A DNA stretch of 19,491 bases from Candidatus Gallibacteroides avistercoris (lineage in GTDB: Bacteria > Bacteroidota > Bacteroidia > Bacteroidales > CHK158-818): the NCBI GenBank assembly GCA_018714665.1, contig DVNA01000055.1:1-19491 (forward strand), in the 5' to 3' direction. Each line of letters begins with the position of its first letter. The stretch's first letter is position 1. The notes beneath the pieces were generated by a model. That model was not told the DNA's origin and did no database searches. It worked only from the letters and a program-made list of their open reading frames with translations. The position numbers and the translations under genes are program-made. Positions 8,068 to 16,085 of the stretch are shown here, piece by piece.

Positions 8068-10458
8068 TCAATGATTCGTCCCTTCAAACAATTCGTAATT
8101 GTCCTTTTTCTGTTCCGATTTAATCTTAAAGTTATTGAACGTATAGCTGACCGAAAGCGTTATCAACGGATACGAAGGCCGGATACGGGTATACGATTTC
8201 AAACTCGGCGTATTTATGTCGCTGATATACCGGGCCGATCCGAATATATCTTTAAAGGTAAGCGTACCCGTCAGCCGGCGATTGAAGAATTGTTGCCGTA
8301 CCCCCAAATCCACGTAGAAAAAAGCATCTACCCGCCCCTGCGTACTGACCGACGGTCCCACAAAGTTCCCATCCAGCTGTATCCGCGTAAACCGGGCCAC
8401 GTCGAACGAGTTGGAGAGCGACAAATCGTAATTGATGCTCGATTCATCGTTTCCCTCGGTTTCAAAATGATTCTCCACCCGATAATGATACAAGTTTCCG
8501 TTGAGGTTCAGATTCCACCAGCGGCCTATCTTCGCCTCGGCGCTCAGTTCCAACCCCGTGGCATAATCGTTGCCGACATTCGCCATCGAGTCTAACGTAA
8601 CCCCAGCTTTAAAAGGTACACGTAAGCGCTCGAACTTGTCCTGACGGTAACGATGAAACAGCGTAGCCGAAAGGGAATACCCGCTGCCGAAACTTTTCCG
8701 GTAACCCAATTCGTACAAATAGATGTATTCGGGACGTATATCCGGATTTCCAATCTCGGCCGTAAAATAGTCACGATAGGTAATATAAGGCTCCATATAA
8801 TACAGTTCCGGGCGGCTGGTACGTCGCGAAAAGCCGAAACTGAGCCGGTGTTCTCCCGGCAAATTATAGGCGGCGTGGGCCGAAGGAAACAACTCGAACT
8901 GATTTCGCGTACGGTCTGCCCACTCCTTGGAGCTGTTCAATATCTGGTGGGTATGCTCACCCCGCAGCCCCAGCTGAAAATCGAAAGCCTTGTAACTCTC
9001 TCCCCAGATGGCATAGATGCTGTTTACCCCCCGCAGGAACAAAAAAGTATTATAAATGTCATCGCTCCAATAAAAGTCTTGCGTCTCCGGATTCCAGAAC
9101 TCCATGGAGTAATCGCCCTCCTCGCAATACATGAAATACTGGTATCCGGCTTCCAGTTTTCCGGTCTTACTGTATGGGAATACATAATCCAGATTCGCTT
9201 TTATCGTCCCCCGGTATTCATCTTCATAAGCACGGTGCCCATGTACCCGTTCGCCTTGCTGGAAGAGGTCGCTCTGGAAATATTCCATCGAATTTGCACC
9301 GTATTTACCATACAATCCAGCCGTCAAGGTATGCCCTTCATCGTTAAACTTATGTTCGGCACCCAGGTTCAACGACCAGATGGTTTCATCGTTGTCATAA
9401 TCGTCCTTGCTGACAAAATCCTGCATGGGAATCAACACGGCACCTTGCAACGATTGTTCCTCGGAATAGGCCAAGTCGCCCGATCGCTTCTTTCCCGAAT
9501 AGCCGGCCTCAAAATCTAAGTTGTAGCGTGTCCTGGGCATATCGTATTGCCACCCGGCCTTACCGGTATAAAGATAAACCATCCCGTCGCGCGGACCGAC
9601 ACTGCGCGAGGTCGTTACCGTATCCCGAACAACGGTGGTCTTGTCCTGCTCAAAATCGCTCTCCCGCCAACGGTTGGAGACATTCCCGCCCAAATACCAC
9701 CGCGACCGGCCCTGCTGGTAACTCATCACAAAATCAATTCCCTTTGTCCACACGGTACTTCCGGTCAGGTTTACCATCCCGCTCCAACCTTCGCCAAAGT
9801 GTTTCTTGGTAATAATGTTGATAATTCCCACATCTCCCTGCGCTTCATAGCGGGCAGAAGGGGTGGTAATAATTTCGATGTTCTGGATCTGGCCCGAGGG
9901 GATCTGCTCCAATGCCTGCGTACCGCTGTACAACGACGGCTTTCCATCGACATATACCAAAAAACCTTGACTTCCCCGGAACGAGACATTCCCTTCGGCA
10001 TCTACCCGGATAGAGGGCGTATTCTCCAAAATATCGACAGCCGTACCGCCTCCGGCCATCATATTCGCCGACCCGTCAATGATACGTTTGTCTATCTGAT
10101 AAACCACCTGCTTTTTCGAGGCGACAATCTCAACGGCCTCCAACCCCGTTTCCAACGGGTTGAGCCGGATAAGCCCCCTATCGGAATCTTCTGTCAGCCT
10201 GAATACGGGAGACAGATACAAATCATACCCCACATAATTTATCTGCAACTGATATTCGTTTTCGGGAACATCCTGGAACAAAAATATTCCGCCATCTCCC
10301 GTTTGCTCTTTATAGACGGGTTTCCCCTCGACCATCAAATAGACATCGGCAAACAAAAGGGCTTCATCGGTAACCGCATCCACCACCTTTCCTGTTATTT
10401 GCCACGCATAAAGGGGAGAAGAGATCAACAAGAAAAAGATAAGTAACAAGTTTTTCAT
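8068..10458 (-). CDS. TonB-dependent receptor-like outer-membrane beta-barrel protein
   Basis: The product is 796 residues and is an outer-membrane protein. It has a signal peptide (about 1-18, ending PLYA), then a carboxypeptidase-regulatory-like beta-sandwich (ITGKVVDAVTDEALLFADVY, to about 100). A plug-type domain follows (AVDILENTPSI, VYVDGKPSLYSG, IEIITTPSARYEAQGDVGIINIIT). The rest is a large barrel of the family often called outer membrane beta-barrel (OMP_b-brl_3), with a short charged tail after the last strand. This family is related to SusC-type receptors but is shorter, and no SusD partner is adjacent, so it is not a typical glycan-uptake pair. Its ligand is unknown; peptides, metals or siderophores are all possible. 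It lies downstream of, and in the same direction as, the sigma/anti-sigma/Spy-like genes, but a strong terminator and a long gap separate them, so it probably has its own promoter. Confidence 0.88.
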   Translation of the reverse strand: MKNLLLIFFLLISSPLYAWQITGKVVDAVTDEALLFADVYLMVEGKPVYKEQTGDGGIFLFQDVPENEYQLQINYVGYDLYLSPVFRLTEDSDRGLIRLNPLETGLEAVEIVASKKQVVYQIDKRIIDGSANMMAGGGTAVDILENTPSIRVDAEGNVSFRGSQGFLVYVDGKPSLYSGTQALEQIPSGQIQNIEIITTPSARYEAQGDVGIINIITKKHFGEGWSGMVNLTGSTVWTKGIDFVMSYQQGRSRWYLGGNVSNRWRESDFEQDKTTVVRDTVTTSRSVGPRDGMVYLYTGKAGWQYDMPRTRYNLDFEAGYSGKKRSGDLAYSEEQSLQGAVLIPMQDFVSKDDYDNDETIWSLNLGAEHKFNDEGHTLTAGLYGKYGANSMEYFQSDLFQQGERVHGHRAYEDEYRGTIKANLDYVFPYSKTGKLEAGYQYFMYCEEGDYSMEFWNPETQDFYWSDDIYNTFLFLRGVNSIYAIWGESYKAFDFQLGLRGEHTHQILNSSKEWADRTRNQFELFPSAHAAYNLPGEHRLSFGFSRRTSRPELYYMEPYITYRDYFTAEIGNPDIRPEYIYLYELGYRKSFGSGYSLSATLFHRYRQDKFERLRVPFKAGVTLDSMANVGNDYATGLELSAEAKIGRWWNLNLNGNLYHYRVENHFETEGNDESSINYDLSLSNSFDVARFTRIQLDGNFVGPSVSTQGRVDAFFYVDLGVRQQFFNRRLTGTLTFKDIFGSARYISDINTPSLKSYTRIRPSYPLITLSVSYTFNNFKIKSEQKKDNYELFEGTNH

Positions 10459-10863
10459 AACGACTATTCCATCAAAATCATTGGCTTGGGGAAAGTCTGT
10501 TCCTCCCCCAGGGCCGACTTTTTATGACATAAATATAAGATTCTGGATAACAACTGTAAAGATACTATTTATAAAGCGGTTTACCTGTACCAAACAACAA
10601 AAATCGTTCAAAATACCCCTCAACAACAAAAGCGGCCTACACAGAGACCGCTTTAAGAACCAACTTTTTCTTTAAAAAAGAAACCAATTATAAAAAACTT
10701 ACATAAAAAACTTACTCACCGTAAATTTATTATCTTCTGTTTTCTTATATGTAGATAAGAAATAGTATAAAAGGTTTAATTGCCCATATCGTTTTTATTG
10801 AACTTTTTTTCGGCAAAGCAACCCAACCCTTTTTCTCAGGAAAACTTTTTCAACACCAGCTAC
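10459..10863. other. Gene-free gap upstream of the barrel-protein gene
   Basis: This AT-rich stretch has no convincing coding frame. It holds a short hairpin (AAAGCGG 10629-10635 with CCGCTTT 10648-10654) with TTTT after it on the minus strand, which may be a secondary terminator for the upstream operon, and a 13-base tandem duplication (10690-10715). The minus-strand promoter of the barrel gene should lie here; a weak candidate is TTTA-N19-TATATTTA ending at 10530. Confidence 0.5.
10690..10715. repeat. Perfect tandem duplication of a 13-base unit
   Basis: ATAAAAAACTTAC occurs twice head to tail (10690-10702 and 10703-10715) with no mismatch. It lies upstream of the minus-strand barrel-protein gene. 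It may be a replication-slippage product or a duplicated protein-binding site. Confidence 0.7.
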
Positions 10864-10906
10864 AAAAAAAAGCTGTAAATAAAGCTCTCTTGCTTGTATT
10901 TACAGC
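10864..10906 (-). terminator. Terminator of the sigma / anti-sigma / Spy-like operon
   Basis: Arms 10872-10881 and 10897-10906 pair perfectly over 10 bp, continue through a one-base bulge into four more pairs (10882-10885 with 10892-10895), and on the minus strand are followed by a run of eight T (10871-10864). The hairpin begins 64 bases after the Spy-like gene's stop. Confidence 0.88.
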
Positions 10907-10970
10907 ATTATCTAAAAAAACACAATAACTATATCTCCATGAATACCTTACTCGCCCGTCCATCGGTTCT

Positions 10971-11528
10971 CTATTTCTCAGGAGCCGGCCTGGGGTCAAA
11001 ACGTTTCTCTCTTTCAGGGGCATTGTTATCTTTCTTATCTTTTCTATCAGGGCGTCTCATCAATTCGCGGGAAAACTCATTTTCTGCCATTTTCAACCGG
11101 AACATCTTTTTAGGAGACAATATTTCCCGAAATTTTTTTCCATACTCTTTTTCCAAGGCTGCCTCTTTTACGGGAATCTCTTCCAAAGCATCCAACACGG
11201 CATTATAATCGGCATCCGATGCTTTGTCTTCATCCCACACCTTTCTCATTTTTTCACCTATTTCTACCTGCAACTTGAATTTTTTATCTCCTAATTCATC
11301 GTACAACGGAAAGAATTTATCGGCCTCTTCCTGGGTCATCTGTACTTTCTTTGTCAAAAAATCTCTCCTGAACTCTTTAAATCGCCTGATATGCTCATTT
11401 CCATTTTTACCCCTTCCCCTTTCATTCTCTGTTCTGGGCATCTCTTTCTTGTCTTCCGTCTGAGCAATTACCGATGTAGAAAAGATAGATAAAATTAATA
11501 CAATCAATATGATAGCAGAATGTTTCAT
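10971..11528 (-). CDS. Spy/CpxP-like exported protein in a sigma-factor operon
   Basis: From the ATG at 11528 the product is 185 residues; a TTG four codons earlier is possible but gives a worse signal peptide. It has a cleavable signal (MKHSAIILIVLILSIF, probable cut after VIAQ) and then an almost entirely helical, highly charged mature part. The segment QMTQEEADKFFPLYDELGDK resembles the LTxxQ-type segments of Spy/CpxP periplasmic chaperones and metal sensors. A second helix follows (KEAALEKEYGKKFREILSPK), and the tail is disordered and rich in Arg, Lys, Asp and Pro. It is the third gene after the ECF sigma factor and the putative anti-sigma factor, all on the minus strand. That suggests an envelope-stress sensor or effector. 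The similarity is at fold level only, so the name is tentative. Confidence 0.65.
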   Translation of the reverse strand: MKHSAIILIVLILSIFSTSVIAQTEDKKEMPRTENERGRGKNGNEHIRRFKEFRRDFLTKKVQMTQEEADKFFPLYDELGDKKFKLQVEIGEKMRKVWDEDKASDADYNAVLDALEEIPVKEAALEKEYGKKFREILSPKKMFRLKMAENEFSRELMRRPDRKDKKDNNAPEREKRFDPRPAPEK

Positions 11529-11554
11529 AACAAATGTCAATCTTTAATTTAAAA

Positions 11555-11944
11555 TTATTCTTGGTCAATATATTCGGTGTACATGGAATAATCGCTGATG
11601 AATGTAGTACAATAAACGTAACGCATCAGTTCGTCATCTTCCGACATGGCTTCATTTACCATCTCCATGGAGAGAGTTGAGTCGGGAGAAGATAGATCAA
11701 CCGAATCCGAAGCAGACCCCAGCCCAGTGAAAAGACGCACCATCAGCGAAATACCCATAAACATAGCCGCCATATATGCCCACGGACGAATACGTTGCCA
11801 CAGGGTCGGAGCATACACTTCCTCCTCTTTTTTATCGGGCAACTGAGCCATCATCCGTTCCGTAAAATTTTCAAAATACCCCTCGGGGACCTGGAAACCT
11901 GACGGTTTACGGTTTTGCGATTCTGATATATTATTCATATTCAT
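11555..11944 (-). CDS. Putative single-pass anti-sigma factor
   Basis: The product is 129 residues from ATG 11944. The frame is open further upstream, but that part overlaps the sigma-factor gene out of frame, and 11944 gives a clean gap of 53 bases after the sigma stop. The N-terminal cytoplasmic part contains FQVPEGYFENFTERMMAQLP, a motif I associate with short Bacteroidota proteins encoded beside ECF sigma genes. One membrane helix follows (about 55-73). The outer part is acidic (SEDDELMRYVY) and ends SMYTEYIDQE. No zinc-binding HxxxCxxC anti-sigma motif is present. Position directly after the sigma gene and before a Spy-like exported protein supports an anti-sigma role, with the exported tail as the input. 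Direct sequence proof of sigma binding is lacking. Confidence 0.65.
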   Translation of the reverse strand: MNMNNISESQNRKPSGFQVPEGYFENFTERMMAQLPDKKEEEVYAPTLWQRIRPWAYMAAMFMGISLMVRLFTGLGSASDSVDLSSPDSTLSMEMVNEAMSEDDELMRYVYCTTFISDYSMYTEYIDQE

Positions 11945-11997
11945 ACTGTAAATCTTTTTCGTTTCTACTGATTTTGACTCTCTATCCGGGTAAAAGT

Positions 11998-12549
11998 TTA
12001 AACTTTTTCTGTTAAATAATCTTCTATTTTTTTTGCAGCCAAGTGATAGGAGGCTTTCAACGCCCCCACCGAAGTGCCCAAAATATTGGACATATCTTCG
12101 TATTTCATCTCCTGGAAATAACGCAAGTTGAATACCAGTCGTTGTTTCTCGGGCAGTTTGAGGATGGCCTGATGCAACTGTTTTTCGGCCTCGTCGCCAC
12201 AAAACCATTCGTCCGCTTCCAGTTTTTCAGCCAAGAAACCATCCCCTTCTTCTATTGAAACATTCAGCTGCTGCCGCTGTTTGTTCAAGAAAGTGAGGCT
12301 CTCATTGATGGCAATACGATACAACCAGGTAGACAACTTGGCTTCCCCCCGAAAATATTCGATATTCATCCAGGCCTTCATAAAGGTATTCTGCAACAAA
12401 TCGTCCGCGTCGTCGTGCGACATAACCATCTTCCGAATATGCCAATAGAGCGGCTCGCTGTAATGAGCCACCACCTTGGAAAATGCCGCCCTCCTCGTTT
12501 CCGGAGATTGTAATTGTTCTACTATTTCATCTTCATTATAACTTTGCAT
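11998..12549 (-). CDS. ECF-type RNA polymerase sigma-70 factor
   Basis: At 183 residues this has the usual size of an extracytoplasmic-function sigma factor. Region 2 is at about 25-95, with DDADDLLQNTFMKAWMN and STWLYRIAINESLTFL, which contact core polymerase and the -10 element. Region 4 is at about 128-180, with LPEKQRLVFNLRYFQEMKYE and a helix-turn-helix (MSNILGTSVGALKASYHLA) that reads the -35 element. Between them is an acidic linker. It is the first gene of a probable three-gene minus-strand operon with an anti-sigma-like and a Spy-like protein, so it likely answers an envelope signal. Such factors often drive their own operon. The family is clear; the stimulus is not. Confidence 0.93.
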   Translation of the reverse strand: MQSYNEDEIVEQLQSPETRRAAFSKVVAHYSEPLYWHIRKMVMSHDDADDLLQNTFMKAWMNIEYFRGEAKLSTWLYRIAINESLTFLNKQRQQLNVSIEEGDGFLAEKLEADEWFCGDEAEKQLHQAILKLPEKQRLVFNLRYFQEMKYEDMSNILGTSVGALKASYHLAAKKIEDYLTEKV

Positions 12550-12595
12550 AAAATCAAGTTTCTATTTTTGTAGATAAACCTGGATTTAACATGGG

Positions 12596-12627
12596 CAAAT
12601 ATCGAAAGAATTCTTTACTTTTACGAA
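12596..12627 (-). promoter_or_regulatory. Candidate promoter of the ECF sigma operon
   Basis: On the minus strand, TTCG (12627-12624), 20 bases, then GATATTTG (12603-12596) is one mismatch per box away from TTTG-N19-21-TAnnTTTG, about 46 bases before the start codon. An ECF-type promoter may be used instead. Confidence 0.3.
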
Positions 12628-12698
12628 AAAAATAAAGAAGTTCTGTTCATCTTTTTACACTTATTGATTGTTTTAATCGCTATAAATGTAATGTACTT

Positions 12699-13493
12699 AT
12701 GACTACTCAGACTATTCTAATCGCATTTGGTTTAACCATGATAGCGGGTTTATCTACCGGGCTGGGCAGTATTTTAGCTTTTTTTACAAAAAGAAGCAAC
12801 AATAAGGCACTCTCCGGTGCATTGGGACTATCGGCCGGAGTCATGGTATATATCTCCTTCATGGAGATGATACCGCAATCATTACACCTGTTATCCCTAC
12901 AAAACTCCGAACAACAAGCCACGATATATATGCTGCTGGCTTTTTTTGGAGGAATTGCGCTGATTTGGGGTATAGACCTGCTCATACCCGAAGACGAAAA
13001 CCCGCACGAAATGCACCGGGTTGAAGAGGTGGAACATAAATCGGGGTTAAAACGAACCGGTATCATGTTGGCGCTGGCCATCGGCATACACAACTTTCCC
13101 GAAGGATTGGCCACCTTTGCCTCCACACTATCGGGCATGGATATCGCCATCCCAATCGTCATAGCCATCGCCATCCACAACATTCCCGAAGGCATCGCCG
13201 TATCGGTTCCCATCTACCACGCCACCGGAAACCGAAAAAAAGCCTTTTGGTATTCATTCCTATCAGGTATGGCCGAACCGTTGGGAGCCCTGCTTGGTTT
13301 TCTGGTACTGCTACCATTCTGGTCCGATACAATCAACGCCCTTTTGCTGGCATTCGTTTCAGGTATCATGGTCTTCATCGCTTTCGACGAACTTTTGCCC
13401 GGAGCAGAAAAATATGGACATCACCATTGGGCCATCGGAGGAGTCGTCTGCGGCATGCTCCTGATGGCAGGAAGCCTGTTGGTATTCATGTAA
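12699..13493 (+). CDS. zupT: ZIP-family divalent metal permease (ZupT-like)
   Basis: This is an inner-membrane importer for zinc and possibly iron or manganese. The 264-residue product has about eight hydrophobic helices. It carries the two ZIP metal-site helices: HNFPEG (131-136) within GIHNFPEGLATF and HNIPEG (160-165) within AIHNIPEGIAV, plus GMAEPLGA. A loop rich in acidic residues and His (EDENPHEMHRVEEVEHK, about 98-114) sits before the metal site, as in many ZIP proteins. Length and motifs match bacterial ZupT well. It is divergent from the sigma gene and 95 bases upstream of a TonB-dependent receptor in the same direction. That receptor appears to have its own promoter and a dyad, so co-regulation is plausible but not shown. 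The family is secure; the metal is inferred. Confidence 0.93.
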   Translation: MTTQTILIAFGLTMIAGLSTGLGSILAFFTKRSNNKALSGALGLSAGVMVYISFMEMIPQSLHLLSLQNSEQQATIYMLLAFFGGIALIWGIDLLIPEDENPHEMHRVEEVEHKSGLKRTGIMLALAIGIHNFPEGLATFASTLSGMDIAIPIVIAIAIHNIPEGIAVSVPIYHATGNRKKAFWYSFLSGMAEPLGALLGFLVLLPFWSDTINALLLAFVSGIMVFIAFDELLPGAEKYGHHHWAIGGVVCGMLLMAGSLLVFM

Positions 13494-13513
13494 TCTTCGT
13501 CCCTCTTATCGAA

Positions 13514-13533
13514 AATCACTACATGTAGCGATT
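13514..13533. promoter_or_regulatory. 20-base dyad, possible operator before the receptor gene
   Basis: AATC, A, CTACATGTAG, C, GATT is a palindrome centred between 13523 and 13524 with a single mismatched pair. It overlaps the proposed -33 element of the following gene, a common place for a repressor site. No T-run follows, so it is unlikely to be a terminator of the ZIP gene. Confidence 0.5.
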
Positions 13534-13562
13534 GTAGCACTTGTCGCTTTCCACTTAATTTG
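13531..13562 (+). promoter_or_regulatory. Candidate promoter of the second TonB-dependent receptor
   Basis: ATTG (13531-13534), 20 bases, then TTAATTTG (13555-13562) differs by one base in each box from TTTG-N19-21-TAnnTTTG. The ATG follows at 13589, leaving a short leader. Confidence 0.45.
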
Positions 13563-13588
13563 CACGAGATTAAGTAACAGAGATTTTT

Positions 13589-15997
13589 ATGAAAAAGTTT
13601 TTCTTTCTGATATCCACCTACTTTTTTTTCACCCATGTATCGGCCAAAGAAGAGGGGAACTTCCCCAAAACGCCCGCCGACACCGTACCGTATAACCAGC
13701 TGGGAGAGATCGCGGTAATATCAAATCCCAAGTCCCAAATCAATACATTCGAGTTTCCCGCATCACTCACCACATTCAGCTCGGCCAACATAGAACGGAT
13801 GAACATCCAGTCATTAAAAGACTTCTCATCCCTGGCACCGAACCTCTACATCCCCGATTACGGCTCCCGGCTGACATCAGCCATCTACATCCGGGGGATC
13901 GGGTCCCGCATCAACTCTCCGGCCGTCGGGCTGAACATCGACAACGTACCCTATCTGGACAAAAGCGCTTTCGATTTCGACTTCATGGACATCGAACGTG
14001 TAGAGATTCTGCGAGGCCCACAGGGAACTCTCTACGGCCGGAATACGATGGCCGGGCTTATCAACGTATATACAAAATCCCCATTCGACCATCCGGGTAC
14101 CCGGGTACGGGTCGGATACGGCAACTACAACGCGATGGAATTCGGCCTTTCCCATACACACAAGATCAACGATCGCGTAGCCTTCTCCCTGAGCGGACAA
14201 TACAAGGCCCACGACGGATATTTCACCAATACCTATACCGGCAAAGAAGCCGATGACAGCGATATGGCGGGCGGACGTGCCCGGGTGAGCTGGCGGATAG
14301 ACGACCGTACCCGGATCGACTTCATCTCCGATTTCCAATACAGCAAACAAAACGGTTATCCCTACTATCTCTACGACAAGGAGAGCGGCGAAAGCGGCAG
14401 CATCAACTACAACGATGAAGGTTCCTACCGCCGGACCGTTTCTACAAACAGCATCCTGTTCGAGCGCAAGCACGACAGATACACCTTCACCTCCACCACC
14501 GCCTACCAATACCTGAACGACGATATGCGGCTGGACCAGGACTTTACCCCTCTCTCCATTTTCACCTTGCAGCAAAAACAGAAAGAGCACTCCATAACAC
14601 AAGAGCTGGTATTCCGTTCTACTACCCCCAAGAACCTGCAATGGGTAGCCGGGGTTTACGGGTTCTACCAGGGATTGGAGACCGATGCTCCGGTCGATTT
14701 CAAAGACGAAGGCATCCAATACATGATCGAAGGGCAAACCAACGCGCAACTGGCGCAATTGGCCGAAAAGATACCCTCCATGCCGGTACTAAGCATGGAT
14801 GTCACCAACCCGAACCTGTTGATAGAAGGGCAGTATAAAACCCCCTCCTTCGGATTGGCCGTATTCAAACAGATGAGCTACAACAACCTCTTTACCGAGG
14901 GATTGTCCGGAACGATAGGGCTGCGCCTCGATTACGAACACCAACAGTTCTCCCACCACACCTACTCGGCCGACAGTCTCCGCAGCAACATCACCGGCAA
15001 CATGGTCATCGAACGTCCGCCCATGGCAGGAGGCAACCTGACCATCCCCATCCGTTCCCAGCTCGACTTTCCGCTCGACATTGCCGGAAAGGACCACATG
15101 AACACCCTTGAACTGCTCCCGAAATTTGAATTGAAATACGACCTGGGCGACAACTACTTCTTTTACGGCTCCATTGCCAAAGGATACCGTTCGGGCGGAT
15201 ACAACATACAGATGTTCTCCAACCTGATCCAGTACCAGTTACGAACCAAAACAATGGAGGGATTAATGGCCATGATTCCCCCTACGGTAACGCTTCCCGA
15301 CGGGATGGGCGGCAGTTCCTCCCAAGAGATCAATCTGGACGAGGTCATCTCCTACAAACCCGAACACAGCTGGAACTATGAAATAGGTACCCGCATGAAC
15401 CTGTTCGACTACCGGCTGACCGTTGACCTGTCGGCCTTCTACATTGCCTGCCGCGACCAGCAGATAGGTGTTGTAAGCGGATACGGGCGCATCACCAAAA
15501 ATTCGGGACGCTCCGTAAGCAAGGGGCTCGAAACCGCCCTGCACATCCGACCCATCAACCGGTTGCACATAGGCGTATCCTACGGATATACCCACGCCAC
15601 CTTCACCGAAAACAACGACGGAGAAATCGACTACAAGGGGAAATACGTCCCCTTTACCCCCAAACACACGCTGGCCGTAACGGGCGATTACAGCATACCG
15701 GTAAACCGTCGTTGGCTTGACCGCATCAACCTGTCGGCCCAATACATCGGAAAAGGAAAAATCTACTGGACGGAAGCAAACGATGTTTGGCAAGACTTTT
15801 ACGGACTGACTAACGCCGAGGTACAATTCGACAAGGGCGATTTCTCGTTCAGCGTATGGGGTAAAAACATTTTCGACCAAGATTACCAGGCCTTCTATTT
15901 TGAAACGATGAATGCCCAGAACCTGTCAAAAGATAACGGATTTGCAGAAAAGGGACGTCCCGCCACCGTCGGGGCTACGGTTCAATACAAGTTCTAA
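13589..15997 (+). CDS. TonB-dependent outer-membrane receptor
   Basis: The product is 802 residues. A signal peptide (about 1-19, ending THVSA) leads to a TonB-box-like stretch (LGEIAVIS). The plug follows (about 50-165) with SLKDFSSLAPNLYIPDYG, IYIRGIGSR and the strongly typical IERVEILRGPQGTLYGRNTM. The 22-strand-type barrel ends in GATVQYKF, with the usual terminal Phe. There is no carboxypeptidase-regulatory-like domain and no SusD partner, so it is of the siderophore/metal/cofactor type, not the SusC glycan type. Two long extracellular loops are visible (around 375-410 and 550-590). It follows the ZIP permease by 95 bases in the same direction, which hints at metal or metallophore uptake; the ligand cannot be read from sequence. 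A very strong hairpin follows the stop. The family is certain. Confidence 0.92.
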   Translation: MKKFFFLISTYFFFTHVSAKEEGNFPKTPADTVPYNQLGEIAVISNPKSQINTFEFPASLTTFSSANIERMNIQSLKDFSSLAPNLYIPDYGSRLTSAIYIRGIGSRINSPAVGLNIDNVPYLDKSAFDFDFMDIERVEILRGPQGTLYGRNTMAGLINVYTKSPFDHPGTRVRVGYGNYNAMEFGLSHTHKINDRVAFSLSGQYKAHDGYFTNTYTGKEADDSDMAGGRARVSWRIDDRTRIDFISDFQYSKQNGYPYYLYDKESGESGSINYNDEGSYRRTVSTNSILFERKHDRYTFTSTTAYQYLNDDMRLDQDFTPLSIFTLQQKQKEHSITQELVFRSTTPKNLQWVAGVYGFYQGLETDAPVDFKDEGIQYMIEGQTNAQLAQLAEKIPSMPVLSMDVTNPNLLIEGQYKTPSFGLAVFKQMSYNNLFTEGLSGTIGLRLDYEHQQFSHHTYSADSLRSNITGNMVIERPPMAGGNLTIPIRSQLDFPLDIAGKDHMNTLELLPKFELKYDLGDNYFFYGSIAKGYRSGGYNIQMFSNLIQYQLRTKTMEGLMAMIPPTVTLPDGMGGSSSQEINLDEVISYKPEHSWNYEIGTRMNLFDYRLTVDLSAFYIACRDQQIGVVSGYGRITKNSGRSVSKGLETALHIRPINRLHIGVSYGYTHATFTENNDGEIDYKGKYVPFTPKHTLAVTGDYSIPVNRRWLDRINLSAQYIGKGKIYWTEANDVWQDFYGLTNAEVQFDKGDFSFSVWGKNIFDQDYQAFYFETMNAQNLSKDNGFAEKGRPATVGATVQYKF

Positions 15998-16007
15998 TAT
16001 TCATTCC

Positions 16008-16058
16008 CCGAAAAACAACCAACGCGCCGAAATTCTCGGCGCGTTGGTTGTTTTTCGG
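16008..16058. terminator. Bidirectional terminator, 23-bp perfect stem
   Basis: Arms 16008-16030 and 16036-16058 are exact reverse complements with a five-base loop (AATTC). Five A on the left and five T on the right lie inside the arms, so each strand ends its GC-rich stem in a T-tract. It sits between convergent genes, 11 bases after the plus-strand receptor's stop and 28 before the end of the minus-strand gene. Confidence 0.92.
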
Positions 16059-16085
16059 CTGTTAAAATCCAGCCCCTACCATCCA

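Noticed and set aside
7981..8072. ATTGACC / GGTCAAT inverted repeat around the gap between nifJ and the barrel-protein gene
   Set aside because: Arms are only 7 bases and about 80 bases apart, with no target-site or element structure between them; chance is the simplest explanation.
8653..9519. 288-codon plus-strand frame opposite the barrel-protein gene
   Set aside because: The minus-strand frame has a signal peptide and clear barrel features; the plus-strand frame has none.
8068..10458. SusC/SusD polysaccharide utilisation locus
   Set aside because: The barrel protein is shorter than SusC, and there is no SusD-like lipoprotein or glycoside hydrolase next to it.
10481..10675. 64-codon plus-strand frame in the gap before the barrel-protein gene
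   Set aside because: No motif, no promoter match, biased to AT-rich residues, and it runs over the hairpin at 10629-10654.
13494..13588. Possible cobalamin riboswitch before the second receptor
   Set aside because: The 95-base gap is too short for the known class and shows no B12-box-like core; a DNA dyad and promoter explain it better.
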